In this document: positions 25,498-33,372 of the stretch, in pieces
Layout of the letters: every line of letters starts with the position of its first letter
Numbering within the stretch: the stretch's first letter is position 1
NCBI GenBank assembly: GCA_019694755.1
Contig: JAIBBI010000043.1
Location: 1-35,224, forward strand
From: Gemmataceae bacterium
GTDB lineage: Bacteria; Planctomycetota; Planctomycetia; Gemmatales; Gemmataceae
Reading direction: 5' to 3'
DNA: 35,224 nucleotides
Made by a program: the position numbers and the translations under genes
Notes under the pieces: generated by a model
What the model was told of the DNA's origin: nothing
The model's input: the letters and a program-made list of their open reading frames with translations, nothing else
Database searches by the model: none

Positions 25498-25929
25498 TCA
25501 CATGGTGACGTGGATCTTCTTGTGGTGCTCGGCGAACCGCTCGGGGGCGACGTGCATGCCGCAATCGTCGCAGGGCGGCTGCTTGGTGTAGCATTTCTCG
25601 CAGTAGAGCGGCCCGCCGTGGAAGAACTGGTCGAGCCGGCTCCGCTCTTCGTCGCGGAGGTGGAGCAGGTCGGACGGCAGAGCGATCTTCTCGCCGCAGA
25701 CGTCGCACTTGCGGGTGTTGTTCTTGGCGAGGATCGGGGCGTAATGATCGTGGATGCCGCGAGGCACGACGCCGGCCCCGGTGCACAGCGGGCACGCCAT
25801 GCCGAGCTGGGCGACGATCGCCTTGCGGATGAATGCCGACTTGTTCGGGAGCTTGTTCAGGAACTCGGCAAGGTCGTCTTCCACCTTGAAGGCGACGATC
25901 TGCGACTTCGGAGACTTACGGGCCGGCAT
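25498..25929 (-). CDS. Ribbon-helix-helix protein with C-terminal zinc-finger region
   Basis: A 143-residue protein. Residues 9-42 (SQIVAFKVEDDLAEFLNKLP then NKSAFIRKAIVAQL) fit a ribbon-helix-helix/CopG DNA-binding fold: a strand, then two helices. The rest is Cys/His-rich, with CPLC, CDVC, CEKC and CDDC pairs and a closing HHKKIH, enough ligands for two or more zinc sites; one CxxC…CxxC pair frames a GIHDHY segment. Joining an RHH fold to this sort of zinc region is uncommon. It may be a metal-responsive or structural-zinc transcription factor; target unknown. It is transcribed alone, convergent with secDF through a shared terminator, with GGGAAA upstream of the ATG at 25929. Confidence 0.75.
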   Translation of the reverse strand: MPARKSPKSQIVAFKVEDDLAEFLNKLPNKSAFIRKAIVAQLGMACPLCTGAGVVPRGIHDHYAPILAKNNTRKCDVCGEKIALPSDLLHLRDEERSRLDQFFHGGPLYCEKCYTKQPPCDDCGMHVAPERFAEHHKKIHVTM

Positions 25930-25981
25930 GAGGTTTCCCAGCGAACGGGTATTGTTCAGTCATCTTACACGGACGCGCACG

Positions 25982-26013
25982 AAAAAGCCCGCCGGGAGTG
26001 GACCCCGGCGGGC
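25982..26013 (-). terminator. Rho-independent terminator of the small secreted protein gene
   Basis: On the minus strand GCCCGCCGGG (26013-26004) pairs perfectly with CCCGGCGGGC (25996-25987) across a seven-base loop, followed directly by TTTTT (25986-25982). It lies 22 bases after the stop at 26035 and just upstream of the RHH gene. Confidence 0.88.
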
Positions 26014-26034
26014 CGAATCACCGTCGGAGGACGA

Positions 26035-26388
26035 TTAGGCGTCCTTCTTCTTCTTACGGCCTTCGCCGCTCATTTTGATTTCGGTGACGACGTCTTTGCC
26101 GTCTTTCTTCGAGGTCGTCGCATTGACGCCGACGCCACCCGTCTTCTCAACCATCTTGGCGAGAGCCTTCAGGGTGAATTCCTTCTCGGTGCCGTCCTTG
26201 CCCTTCATTTTCGGCATCTTGCAGTCGGAAGCCACGGTGTATTCCGTGTCCTTGCCGTCGACGCTGATCGTGATCTTGTTGGCCGAGTCGTCGACCTTGG
26301 TCACCTTGCCCTTGACCTCGTCGGCCAGGACCGCGGTGGCGCAGAACAGGACGCCGAGAATAGCCGCACCGGCCAGCTTACGGAACAT
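26035..26388 (-). CDS. Small secreted protein, lysine-rich C-terminus
   Basis: A 117-residue protein with an N-terminal signal peptide (MFRKLAGAAILGVLFCATAV then LA, cleaved near ADE). The mature part, about 95 residues, opens VKGKVTKVDDSANKITISVD and contains TVASDCKMPKM; it resembles a small OB-like beta-barrel found in planctomycete exported proteins. It ends in a run of lysines (GRKKKKDA), which would stay soluble or bind an acidic surface. The ATG at 26388 has a clean GAGGAG seven bases upstream; an alternative GTG at 26403 would destroy that site. A strong terminator follows. Function unknown. Confidence 0.72.
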   Translation of the reverse strand: MFRKLAGAAILGVLFCATAVLADEVKGKVTKVDDSANKITISVDGKDTEYTVASDCKMPKMKGKDGTEKEFTLKALAKMVEKTGGVGVNATTSKKDGKDVVTEIKMSGEGRKKKKDA

Positions 26389-26532
26389 GCGAACGCTCCT
26401 CACGATGATTCATCCGGGACCGGCCGCGGAGCGACCCTTTGCCGCCCACCCCGTCCCAGTTCATTTCAACACCGGAATCGTATGCAGGTACCGAGTCGGC
26501 TCCAAGTATCGCCGCAAGTTCTCATGCGTACC

Positions 26533-27660
26533 TCACGGAGCCCGCACAAAACGGGCGTCTGCCCAGTTGACGTGATCCTGCACGTCGCCTCCTGCGCCGA
26601 AATCGACCGACAAAACCAGCGATTTCGCCCCCCGCGGCAGCGGCACCGCGAGCCGCCGGGCCGGGTCGCCGCCCGACATGTTCCACGGCTCGACCGCGGG
26701 CTTTCCGTCGACTTCGACGCCCAGGCGGACATTGCCGCGCACGCCGATCACAGCATCGAGCCCCACCCACGCCTCGAACCGCCCGGCCCCCGCCGGCACG
26801 GGAAACTCCGCCCGCGCCCGGCTATGCAGGCCCAATCCGCGGTCGAACGTCTCGCCGCCGAGCCGGAGCGGGCCGCCCGCCGCGTTGGCGTCCCGGCCCA
26901 GCGGCCAGGCCAGCGCGAGGAACGGCACATGCTCGTACTTCGATTCTTTCATTTCCGACAGGTAAGCGACCTCCGGCGCGTATAGGCACACGACATCACC
27001 GAGGCGGACGCGCACGGCCAAGCCCCCGGCCGTGGTCAGCGCGAGCCGGCCGTCGGCCAGTTCCGCCCGCTTCGCCACGACCCGTGCGCCGTTGGCGAGC
27101 ACGACTCGGCCGACCTTGTCCCGCGCCCGACCCGGGCGGGCCAGCGCGGTGCTGAACGCCACGCCGGCCACGCGGTCGACGCCCACGGCCGAGCGCTTCC
27201 CGGCCGCCTCGAGGGTGAATTCGCCCCGGCCCATGCCGACGACCGTGCCGCGGAGCGTGTCGCCGTTCTTCAGATGCAGTTCATCCGTCGGCCGGACGGC
27301 GGACACCGGGCGGGCCGGGCCGAGCCAGACCTCGGCAACGTCGGAGGCCGGCACCCGCATGTCCTGCGCAAAGCCGAGATCGATGGTTGTGTTCAGGACA
27401 TCGTTGTCGAGGCTGTTCAACCGGGCCGGCCAGACGTCGCCGGCCAGCAGGCGAACGTGGGGGGTGCCGGTCGGCGCGGCCGGTCGGGCGACGCCCGCCT
27501 GATGGACCTCGACCAGTCGGCCGGGCCCGATCCGCGTGCCGCCCACGGTCGCGGCCCAGTCGGCCCGCAACTCCGTCCACTCGCCGACGGCCGGCGCGTC
27601 GACGGTCGTCGCCTCGAACCGCGGCACATCCACCAGCAACAGACACAGCAAAACGATCAT
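26533..27660 (-). CDS. Exported NPCBM-domain protein
   Basis: A 375-residue protein with a short N-terminal hydrophobic leader (MIVLLCLLLVDV). Residues about 45-215 carry beta-rich segments around LHLKNGDTLRGTVVGMGRGE and KVGRVVLANGARVVAKRAEL. The C-terminal ~140 residues fit the NPCBM/NEW2 domain: LGGETFDRGLGLHSRAR, then FEAWVGLDAVIGVRGNVRLG and VLSVDFGAGGDVQDHVNWAD. NPCBM is a carbohydrate-binding-like domain often on secreted glycosidases and proteins of Planctomycetota; no catalytic domain is seen here. It begins nine bases after the last of the five paralogs and is probably the last gene of their operon. Confidence 0.82.
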   Translation of the reverse strand: MIVLLCLLLVDVPRFEATTVDAPAVGEWTELRADWAATVGGTRIGPGRLVEVHQAGVARPAAPTGTPHVRLLAGDVWPARLNSLDNDVLNTTIDLGFAQDMRVPASDVAEVWLGPARPVSAVRPTDELHLKNGDTLRGTVVGMGRGEFTLEAAGKRSAVGVDRVAGVAFSTALARPGRARDKVGRVVLANGARVVAKRAELADGRLALTTAGGLAVRVRLGDVVCLYAPEVAYLSEMKESKYEHVPFLALAWPLGRDANAAGGPLRLGGETFDRGLGLHSRARAEFPVPAGAGRFEAWVGLDAVIGVRGNVRLGVEVDGKPAVEPWNMSGGDPARRLAVPLPRGAKSLVLSVDFGAGGDVQDHVNWADARFVRAP

Positions 27661-27669
27661 GGAATCAGT

Positions 27670-29055
27670 CTATTCCGCCTTCGGCGGCGGCGCGGGCTGG
27701 CGTCGCTTGTCCGGGTCGAAGAGGCGAAAACTGATGGTGCGATTCTCCATCTGTTCTGAGCTTAGGAGCGATGTCACGTATGCCGAGAGTGGTTCGCCCC
27801 GCGACACGATGACGCGACCGAACGACGACTTCTCCCACCTCAGCGGCTTGCCAATGTACGGATCAATAGGCAGCGATTGCAATAGCCCGTCTGTGACCAG
27901 AGCGTCCGGCGTGTCGGACCATTGGTCGTGCTTCTGCCGGTATCGCTCGGCTGTCAGCCCGACCAGCAGCAATCTCAATCGGGCCTGCCGGATCGTTTCC
28001 TCCTGCAATCCACGGAGCATACTTCGGCTGACGGATTGCGTGAGTACATCCAAAGTGGAGTCCGGTTTCGCGGCCTCGCCGATCGCCTCCCGCCGAATCT
28101 CGATAGGCATCCGGGAAATGACGACGATCTCATTCGATTTTCGCAGGGATTTGACCTGATTCCGCGCTAAGACTCCGGGGAAGACCAACATCCAGGACTG
28201 CCAGCCGGCCGGGGCCGCGCCCGACCTCGCCGCCGCCTGCGGATTCGCGCAGAAGTATTCATACATGCAGAACTGACCGGCCCGTTCGCCCCGCATACCC
28301 CACAGCGCGACGGGGTCCGCGAGTTCTACCTCGATCAACCCCTGGAGTTCAAACAACTGCCCGTCCGTCGGAACGCAGGTCGCGAGAAACCGTTCCGTGG
28401 CGTCGACGCACGCGCCGTCGATAGCGATGCGGACAAGCATCGCCAGCAACGAAGGCTCGTCGCCGATGTTCCGGCCGAGGTGAAACATGGCGATCAGGTC
28501 GTCGAACGCACCGAGAGAGTCGCCGGCCTCGACCCGATCATTCATCGCCGCCCGCAGGAGCCAGCATGCCCGGAGCGTTTCCTGTTGCCGAGGAAACACC
28601 GAGAGCATCGGGTCGTCCGCAATCGTGACCGGGAATCGCCCCACGCGCAGGTGACGTAACTTTCGCAACTCGGCGATGGCCGGGCCGCAATCGCGCATGA
28701 TCTGACTCAGTTCGGACTGTTGCGCAACGTTGTCGACCACATTGAGCGAGTTGCCCGCCGCGTTCCCGGCATTGAGCAGCTTGAGCGTGTTCGCCGGGGC
28801 GGCCTTCGCGAGTCGCAACCCTTCGAGAATGACCAACGCGCCGTTTTCAGAATCGGGGATCACCTTGCGGTGCGCTTCGATGTCGCGAAGTTGCCAGTGC
28901 GGGTCATCCGCGGCCGCTTCGGCCATGGCCGCCCGCAACTCCGCGCCGGCTTGATACCACGTCCAGCCCGAGAACAACGCCCCCGCGGTCAGCACCACGG
29001 CGATCAGCACGACGACTCGCCGACGCAACGTCCAACGGGGCGAATGATCCAACAT
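27670..29055 (-). CDS. Tandem paralog family, copy 5 (membrane-anchored, pilin-like C-terminus)
   Basis: A 461-residue protein of the five-copy family. One N-terminal membrane helix (about 13-32) is followed by the family box AAMAEAAADDPHWQL (about 39-53), a helical middle with GPAIAELRKLRHLRVGRF, IAMFHLGRNIGDEPSLLAML and LWGMRGERAGQF, and the C-terminal module ERYRQKHDQWSDTPDALV, LPIDPYIGKPLRW, ending SFRLFDPDKRRQPAPPPKAE. The C-terminal module resembles pseudopilin-like regions common in Planctomycetota. It has a CGGAG ribosome binding site seven bases before the ATG. Its last ~55 coding bases are nearly identical to those of copy 4. Confidence 0.78.
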   Translation of the reverse strand: MLDHSPRWTLRRRVVVLIAVVLTAGALFSGWTWYQAGAELRAAMAEAAADDPHWQLRDIEAHRKVIPDSENGALVILEGLRLAKAAPANTLKLLNAGNAAGNSLNVVDNVAQQSELSQIMRDCGPAIAELRKLRHLRVGRFPVTIADDPMLSVFPRQQETLRACWLLRAAMNDRVEAGDSLGAFDDLIAMFHLGRNIGDEPSLLAMLVRIAIDGACVDATERFLATCVPTDGQLFELQGLIEVELADPVALWGMRGERAGQFCMYEYFCANPQAAARSGAAPAGWQSWMLVFPGVLARNQVKSLRKSNEIVVISRMPIEIRREAIGEAAKPDSTLDVLTQSVSRSMLRGLQEETIRQARLRLLLVGLTAERYRQKHDQWSDTPDALVTDGLLQSLPIDPYIGKPLRWEKSSFGRVIVSRGEPLSAYVTSLLSSEQMENRTISFRLFDPDKRRQPAPPPKAE

Positions 29056-29086
29056 GTTCGTGCTCCGAAGTCCCTTATCGCCGGGG

Positions 29087-30475
29087 TCACTCCGCCTTCG
29101 GCGGCGGCGGCGCGGGCTGGCGTCGCTTGTCCGGATCGAAGAGGCGGATGCCGAAGTCGCGGCCCTTCATCAATTCCGCCGGCGTCGATGTCGCCATGCC
29201 TGCCGTCGGGAGTGGCTCACCCACCGAGTACACCACCCGGCCGTAGGGCGTTTCCTCCCACGTCAGAAGCTTGCCGTTGTAAGGGTCGGCCGGCAGCAAC
29301 GGCAGCAACCCCTCGGCCACCAGCGCGGACAGGACAGTCGGCCACCGGCCGTGCTTCAAGCGATACCGCTCGGCCGCGATCGCCAGGAGCAGCGACCGCA
29401 GCTTCGCCTGCCGCCGCAGCTCCTGGCGGATGCACTTCCCCGTCGAGAACCCTGCCGATTTGGCTAACGGGCTCAACGATTTTGCCCGTTCGTCGATCTG
29501 CTTGGTCGCTTCCAGCCGGTTCTCCACGGGGCCGCGGGCAATCGCCACGTATTCATTCGACTGTTTCAGAAACTCCACCTGGGCGTGACGGATGTAGCCG
29601 GGCAGAAAGCACAGCACGCTCTGCCAGCCGCCGCCGGTCACGCCCCCGGCTGCCAGCGGGTCACCGCGGAGATAATCGAACATCGCGAACTCAAAGCCCC
29701 GCTCGCCGCGGACGCCCCAGTATGCGACCGGCTCGTCGATCTCGATGGCGATCAACTCTTGAAGCGCCTTCAACTGATCGTCCGTCGGCGTCGTGGTGGC
29801 GAGCAATCGCTCCGCGGCCGCCACCGCGACGGCATCGCACGCGATCCGGACGAGCATCGAGATCAGCGTCGGCTCGTCGCCGAGCGCCCGGCCGGCATGG
29901 AACATCGCGATGACATCGTTGACCGCCTGGGCGGTGTCGCCGGCCTCGATCCGCTCCTGCATCGCGGCCCGCAACACGCGCAGGCTGTCCCGCGTATCCT
30001 GCACGTGCGGCAACAGGGCCATGGCGGGGTTGGCTGGGACTTTCAAATCGAACCGACCGATGGGCCGGTCGCGCAGCTTGCGATATTCCGCGATGGCCGG
30101 GCCGTACCCCGCCACGACCGTCGCCAGTTGCGCCTTCTGATCGGAATTCGCGAGTACGTTCGGAGCCTCGCCGAGTGTGGACAGCAGATCGCCGTCGAGC
30201 GACTTCGCCGTGCCGGCCGCCGCGAGTTTGGCGAGTTTGGCCCCTTCGAGAATGACCGGCGCGGAGTTCTCGGCACCGGGCACCTTCAGGCGGTGGGCGA
30301 TCAGGTCGGCCAGTTGCCAGTGCGGGTCGTCTTGGGCCGCCTCGGCCATTGCGGCCCGCAACTCGGCCCGACTCTGATACACCGCCCACCCGAAAAACGC
30401 CGCCAGCCCGACCAATGCCAAGGCAAAGGCGAACAGCACACGCCGGGTCAGAACTCGCAAACGGGGAAAGGCCAT
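29087..30475 (-). CDS. Tandem paralog family, copy 4
   Basis: A 462-residue protein, the closest relative of copy 5 over the middle region (shared GPAIAE, RAAM-x-R-EAGD, DVIAMFHAGRALGDEPTLIS, VRIACDA, WGVRGERGFEF). N-terminal membrane helix at about 13-35 and box AAMAEAAQDDPHWQL. C-terminal ERYRLKHGRWPTVLSALV, LPADPYNGKLLTWEETPYGR and IRLFDPDKRRQPAPP. The first 16 codons and 17 bases upstream are identical to copy 3. A gap of 31 bases separates it from copy 5. Confidence 0.78.
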   Translation of the reverse strand: MAFPRLRVLTRRVLFAFALALVGLAAFFGWAVYQSRAELRAAMAEAAQDDPHWQLADLIAHRLKVPGAENSAPVILEGAKLAKLAAAGTAKSLDGDLLSTLGEAPNVLANSDQKAQLATVVAGYGPAIAEYRKLRDRPIGRFDLKVPANPAMALLPHVQDTRDSLRVLRAAMQERIEAGDTAQAVNDVIAMFHAGRALGDEPTLISMLVRIACDAVAVAAAERLLATTTPTDDQLKALQELIAIEIDEPVAYWGVRGERGFEFAMFDYLRGDPLAAGGVTGGGWQSVLCFLPGYIRHAQVEFLKQSNEYVAIARGPVENRLEATKQIDERAKSLSPLAKSAGFSTGKCIRQELRRQAKLRSLLLAIAAERYRLKHGRWPTVLSALVAEGLLPLLPADPYNGKLLTWEETPYGRVVYSVGEPLPTAGMATSTPAELMKGRDFGIRLFDPDKRRQPAPPPPKAE

Positions 30476-30519
30476 GTGGGAAGGCTCCGGGGGGGCTTAC
30501 TGTGTGATTCGGGACGTGT

Positions 30520-31926
30520 TTACCGATTGGGCCGCGGGTTTGGATTGAAGAGCCGGACGCCTATCGGCCCGCCCATTGTGCAGTATTCCGGCATTGCAAT
30601 TCTTGGATGATCGCCGTCTTTGCCAAATCGAACATGAGCTACCGCACCTACCTCCATCGGCAGTTGCTCGATTGACTTTCTGTCAAAGCCCGGATACTTG
30701 TCCATCAAGTAGTTGATTGCAACCCACCATTCCAACTGCTTGCCGGTGAACGGATCGATAGGCACGTCATTGAGATACCCAGCGGCCACAACCTCGGTGA
30801 GGGAGTTCGGCCATTGGCCCGCTCGCAACGAGTACCTTTTCGCGCCGACTATCGCTCGCAGGCAGCGAAGCATTGCAATCCTTCGGACGTCCAGTTCTAT
30901 CGGATGACACTTCAAGGGGACCATACTGAATTTGGACATTGGTCGAGGTAGTACCTGACTATTCAGTTCCGACGCGGCGTTAGTCCGAAACTCGGGGGGC
31001 AATCGGGTGACCGCGACATGTCTATTGAACGCAAGTAGGACACTCAATTGTTCTTTACGCAACTCCGTTGCTAGAAGCTGTTCCCACCTCCCGACAGACC
31101 CTCCGCCCGCCAGTAGCATTCTTGAATTGCCGGACCAACGTGCCTTTTCATACGCCGCAAATAGGACGGCCCGTTCGCCGCGATAGGCTTGCTCGGCGAC
31201 CCGGTCCAATTCCAACTCGGCAGCAATTCGACCAATTGTGACAAGACTCTGATCAGTGATCGTTGGCCATGAAACCAAAACTTCCGCTAGTTGAACCCCG
31301 GAAACTTCCGCGAGCGTCCTGTAGTCGATTGCCGATTCGCTCGGAATGGTACTCAGTGCGCGGGAAAAACGGAAAGTGGCGATCAAGTCGTTGACGGCCT
31401 CGTCAATACGACCGGATTGGCAGTTTACAATTGCAGATAATTCCAGGAACGATGGCACTCGATAGGCGTGAAGGGCGACCGTTGAAAAGTAATTCGCTGC
31501 GGGGTCAGACGAGTTAATCTGAAAGCGACCGATGGGTAAATAGCTCATCCTTCGCAACTGCTCAATGAGGTTTCGGTTTTCATCAACGACTCGTCTCAAG
31601 TCGGCAGTTCTTTTTCTTTGTGGTCCATCAGGTCCGAATAGAAGCAGACTGCCGTACGGCAGGTGCCTCCCTTCGGCATAAATCGTGGGAGCTAAACGCT
31701 CGACAAGTGATGCGACAGTCTCCGTTTCCGCGGCACTGTCAGCCTGCTTCAACATGTCTTCAAGCCGCCAGTGCGGGTCGTCTTCGGCCGCCTCGGCCAT
31801 CGCGGCTCGAAGTTCCGCGCCACTCTGATAAACCGCCCACCCGAAAAACGCCGCCAGCCCGACCAATGACAGGGTAACGGCGAACAGCACACGCCGGGTC
31901 AGAACTCGCAAACGGGGAAAGGCCAT
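30520..31926 (-). CDS. Tandem paralog family, copy 3 (divergent, lower GC)
   Basis: A 468-residue protein sharing its first ~52 residues with copy 4 (MAFPRLRVLTRRVLFA… AAMAEAAEDDPHWRL), after which similarity drops sharply. The centre (LPIGRF, DEAVNDLIATFRFSRALS, AYRGERAVLFAAYEK) is recognisable as the family but divergent. The C-terminal module (LRAGQWPNSLTEVVAAGYLN, DVPIDPFTGKQLEWW) carries an insertion and the end is VRLFNPNPRPNR rather than DPDKRR. Beyond the N-terminus the gene is visibly richer in A+T than its siblings, so it may be a chimera. Confidence 0.75.
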   Translation of the reverse strand: MAFPRLRVLTRRVLFAVTLSLVGLAAFFGWAVYQSGAELRAAMAEAAEDDPHWRLEDMLKQADSAAETETVASLVERLAPTIYAEGRHLPYGSLLLFGPDGPQRKRTADLRRVVDENRNLIEQLRRMSYLPIGRFQINSSDPAANYFSTVALHAYRVPSFLELSAIVNCQSGRIDEAVNDLIATFRFSRALSTIPSESAIDYRTLAEVSGVQLAEVLVSWPTITDQSLVTIGRIAAELELDRVAEQAYRGERAVLFAAYEKARWSGNSRMLLAGGGSVGRWEQLLATELRKEQLSVLLAFNRHVAVTRLPPEFRTNAASELNSQVLPRPMSKFSMVPLKCHPIELDVRRIAMLRCLRAIVGAKRYSLRAGQWPNSLTEVVAAGYLNDVPIDPFTGKQLEWWVAINYLMDKYPGFDRKSIEQLPMEVGAVAHVRFGKDGDHPRIAMPEYCTMGGPIGVRLFNPNPRPNR

Positions 31927-31955
31927 GTGGGAAGGCTCCGGGGACTGTCAGTGAT

Positions 31956-33344
31956 TTATGGAGACGAGGCCGGCCGCCGACGCTGATCGGGGTTGTAGAG
32001 ACGGAAGGTGATGTTCGAACTGGTGCCGCCCCGGAGCGACGGGTCGTATTTGCCGAACTCGTCGACGCCACCGGGGCCGATGGAATACAGGAGTATGCCG
32101 AAGTCGACGGGCTTCCACCGCAGCGGCTTGCCGTCGAACGGGTCGACCGGCCAAGCCGACAACTTCCCGTCCGCAACCAACTCCTCCGGCCCCGGGGGCC
32201 ACCGACCGTGCGCGAGGCGATACCGCTCGATGGCGAGGGCGGCGTGCGTTGCTGATAGTCTGGCCTGCCGCATCAATTCCGCTTGAATCGGCCAGACGAT
32301 CAGTACCAGGTCGTCGCCCGCGCTGGACTTCAGTTTCGGACAATGGCCTTCGATCCGCTCCGCCTCCCGCATCCACTCCCAGGTTGGCCGATTGAGCACC
32401 TGGATCGCTTCGTTGTGACTCCGCAAAATGATTGCCTGGGCATTCTTGTCGTTCAAGGGCAGCAACCCCTTCCATGTTGCCGGCTTTGGCTTCGGAATCG
32501 GGCCGGCAGCCGTCGGGTTTCTGACGGCGTATTCGAACCCGGCAAAGCACCTCGCCCTTTGCTCGCGAAAACACTCCGCAACGACTGCATCAGTTCGAAC
32601 TTGTTCAACCGTTCGACTCAGCGCCACCAGTTGCTCCTCCGTCAATCGACACATACCCAGAAGCCGCTCGATGCTGAAACAGACGGCGTTGTCGCAAGCG
32701 AGAGCAGCCATCTGGCCGCCTTCCATCGGCTCATCGCGAAACAGATTGCGGATGGAAGTCATCAGAAAAATGTCGTCCATCGCGGCCGGGATGTCCTCGG
32801 ACGAAATCCGATCCTCCACCATTACCCTTACTATTCGAACCGCCTTCAACAGAGCCTCGCCAGGTGCCAGGTCAACGTCGAATGGATTGCCGGTCTGCTT
32901 CCGATTGAATCGGCCCCCGGACGATTGACGCAATCGTCGGGCTTCCTGGATGGCCGGGCCGTATGTGGCCATGTGACCCGCCAGCACCGTCGATTGTGCG
33001 GGCGTCAGTTCCCGCGACGGATCGTTGCCGAGATCGGAAACCTCGAAGAGCTGAAAGTTAGCGGGCGGTACCGGGCCTATCTTTCGGGAACACTCATCGA
33101 TCAGGTCGGCGCACCGTCGCACGATCTCGGCCCCGTTTTCCTGTTGGCTATAGACCTTTCTTCGCGCCTCCCTGTCTGCGAGTTGCCAGTGCGGGTCGTC
33201 GGCCGCAGCCTCGGCCATCGCGGATTGGAGTTCCGCTCGCCCGAAAATGACGGTCATCCAGAGTGAAGCCGCAAACGCGACGAACGCCACCACGATGGCG
33301 ATCACGACGCCACGAATCAGAACACGCCAACGGCGAGAGGCCAT
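31956..33344 (-). CDS. Tandem paralog family, copy 2
   Basis: A 462-residue protein: membrane helix at about 12-33, box SAMAEAAADDPHWQL, then GPAIQEARRLRQSSGGRF, a DIFLMTSIRNLFRDEPMEGG segment where others have IAMFH…DEP, and FREQRARCFAGFEY. C-terminal ERYRLAHGRWPPGPEELV, PVDPFDGKPLRWK and FRLYNPDQRRRPASSP, the last shared at the DNA level with copy 1. Start ATG at 33344 has CGGAG upstream; 28 bases separate it from copy 1 and 29 from copy 3. Confidence 0.77.
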   Translation of the reverse strand: MASRRWRVLIRGVVIAIVVAFVAFAASLWMTVIFGRAELQSAMAEAAADDPHWQLADREARRKVYSQQENGAEIVRRCADLIDECSRKIGPVPPANFQLFEVSDLGNDPSRELTPAQSTVLAGHMATYGPAIQEARRLRQSSGGRFNRKQTGNPFDVDLAPGEALLKAVRIVRVMVEDRISSEDIPAAMDDIFLMTSIRNLFRDEPMEGGQMAALACDNAVCFSIERLLGMCRLTEEQLVALSRTVEQVRTDAVVAECFREQRARCFAGFEYAVRNPTAAGPIPKPKPATWKGLLPLNDKNAQAIILRSHNEAIQVLNRPTWEWMREAERIEGHCPKLKSSAGDDLVLIVWPIQAELMRQARLSATHAALAIERYRLAHGRWPPGPEELVADGKLSAWPVDPFDGKPLRWKPVDFGILLYSIGPGGVDEFGKYDPSLRGGTSSNITFRLYNPDQRRRPASSP

Positions 33345-33372
33345 AGTGAGGGCTCCGGGAGCTACCGGTGGT

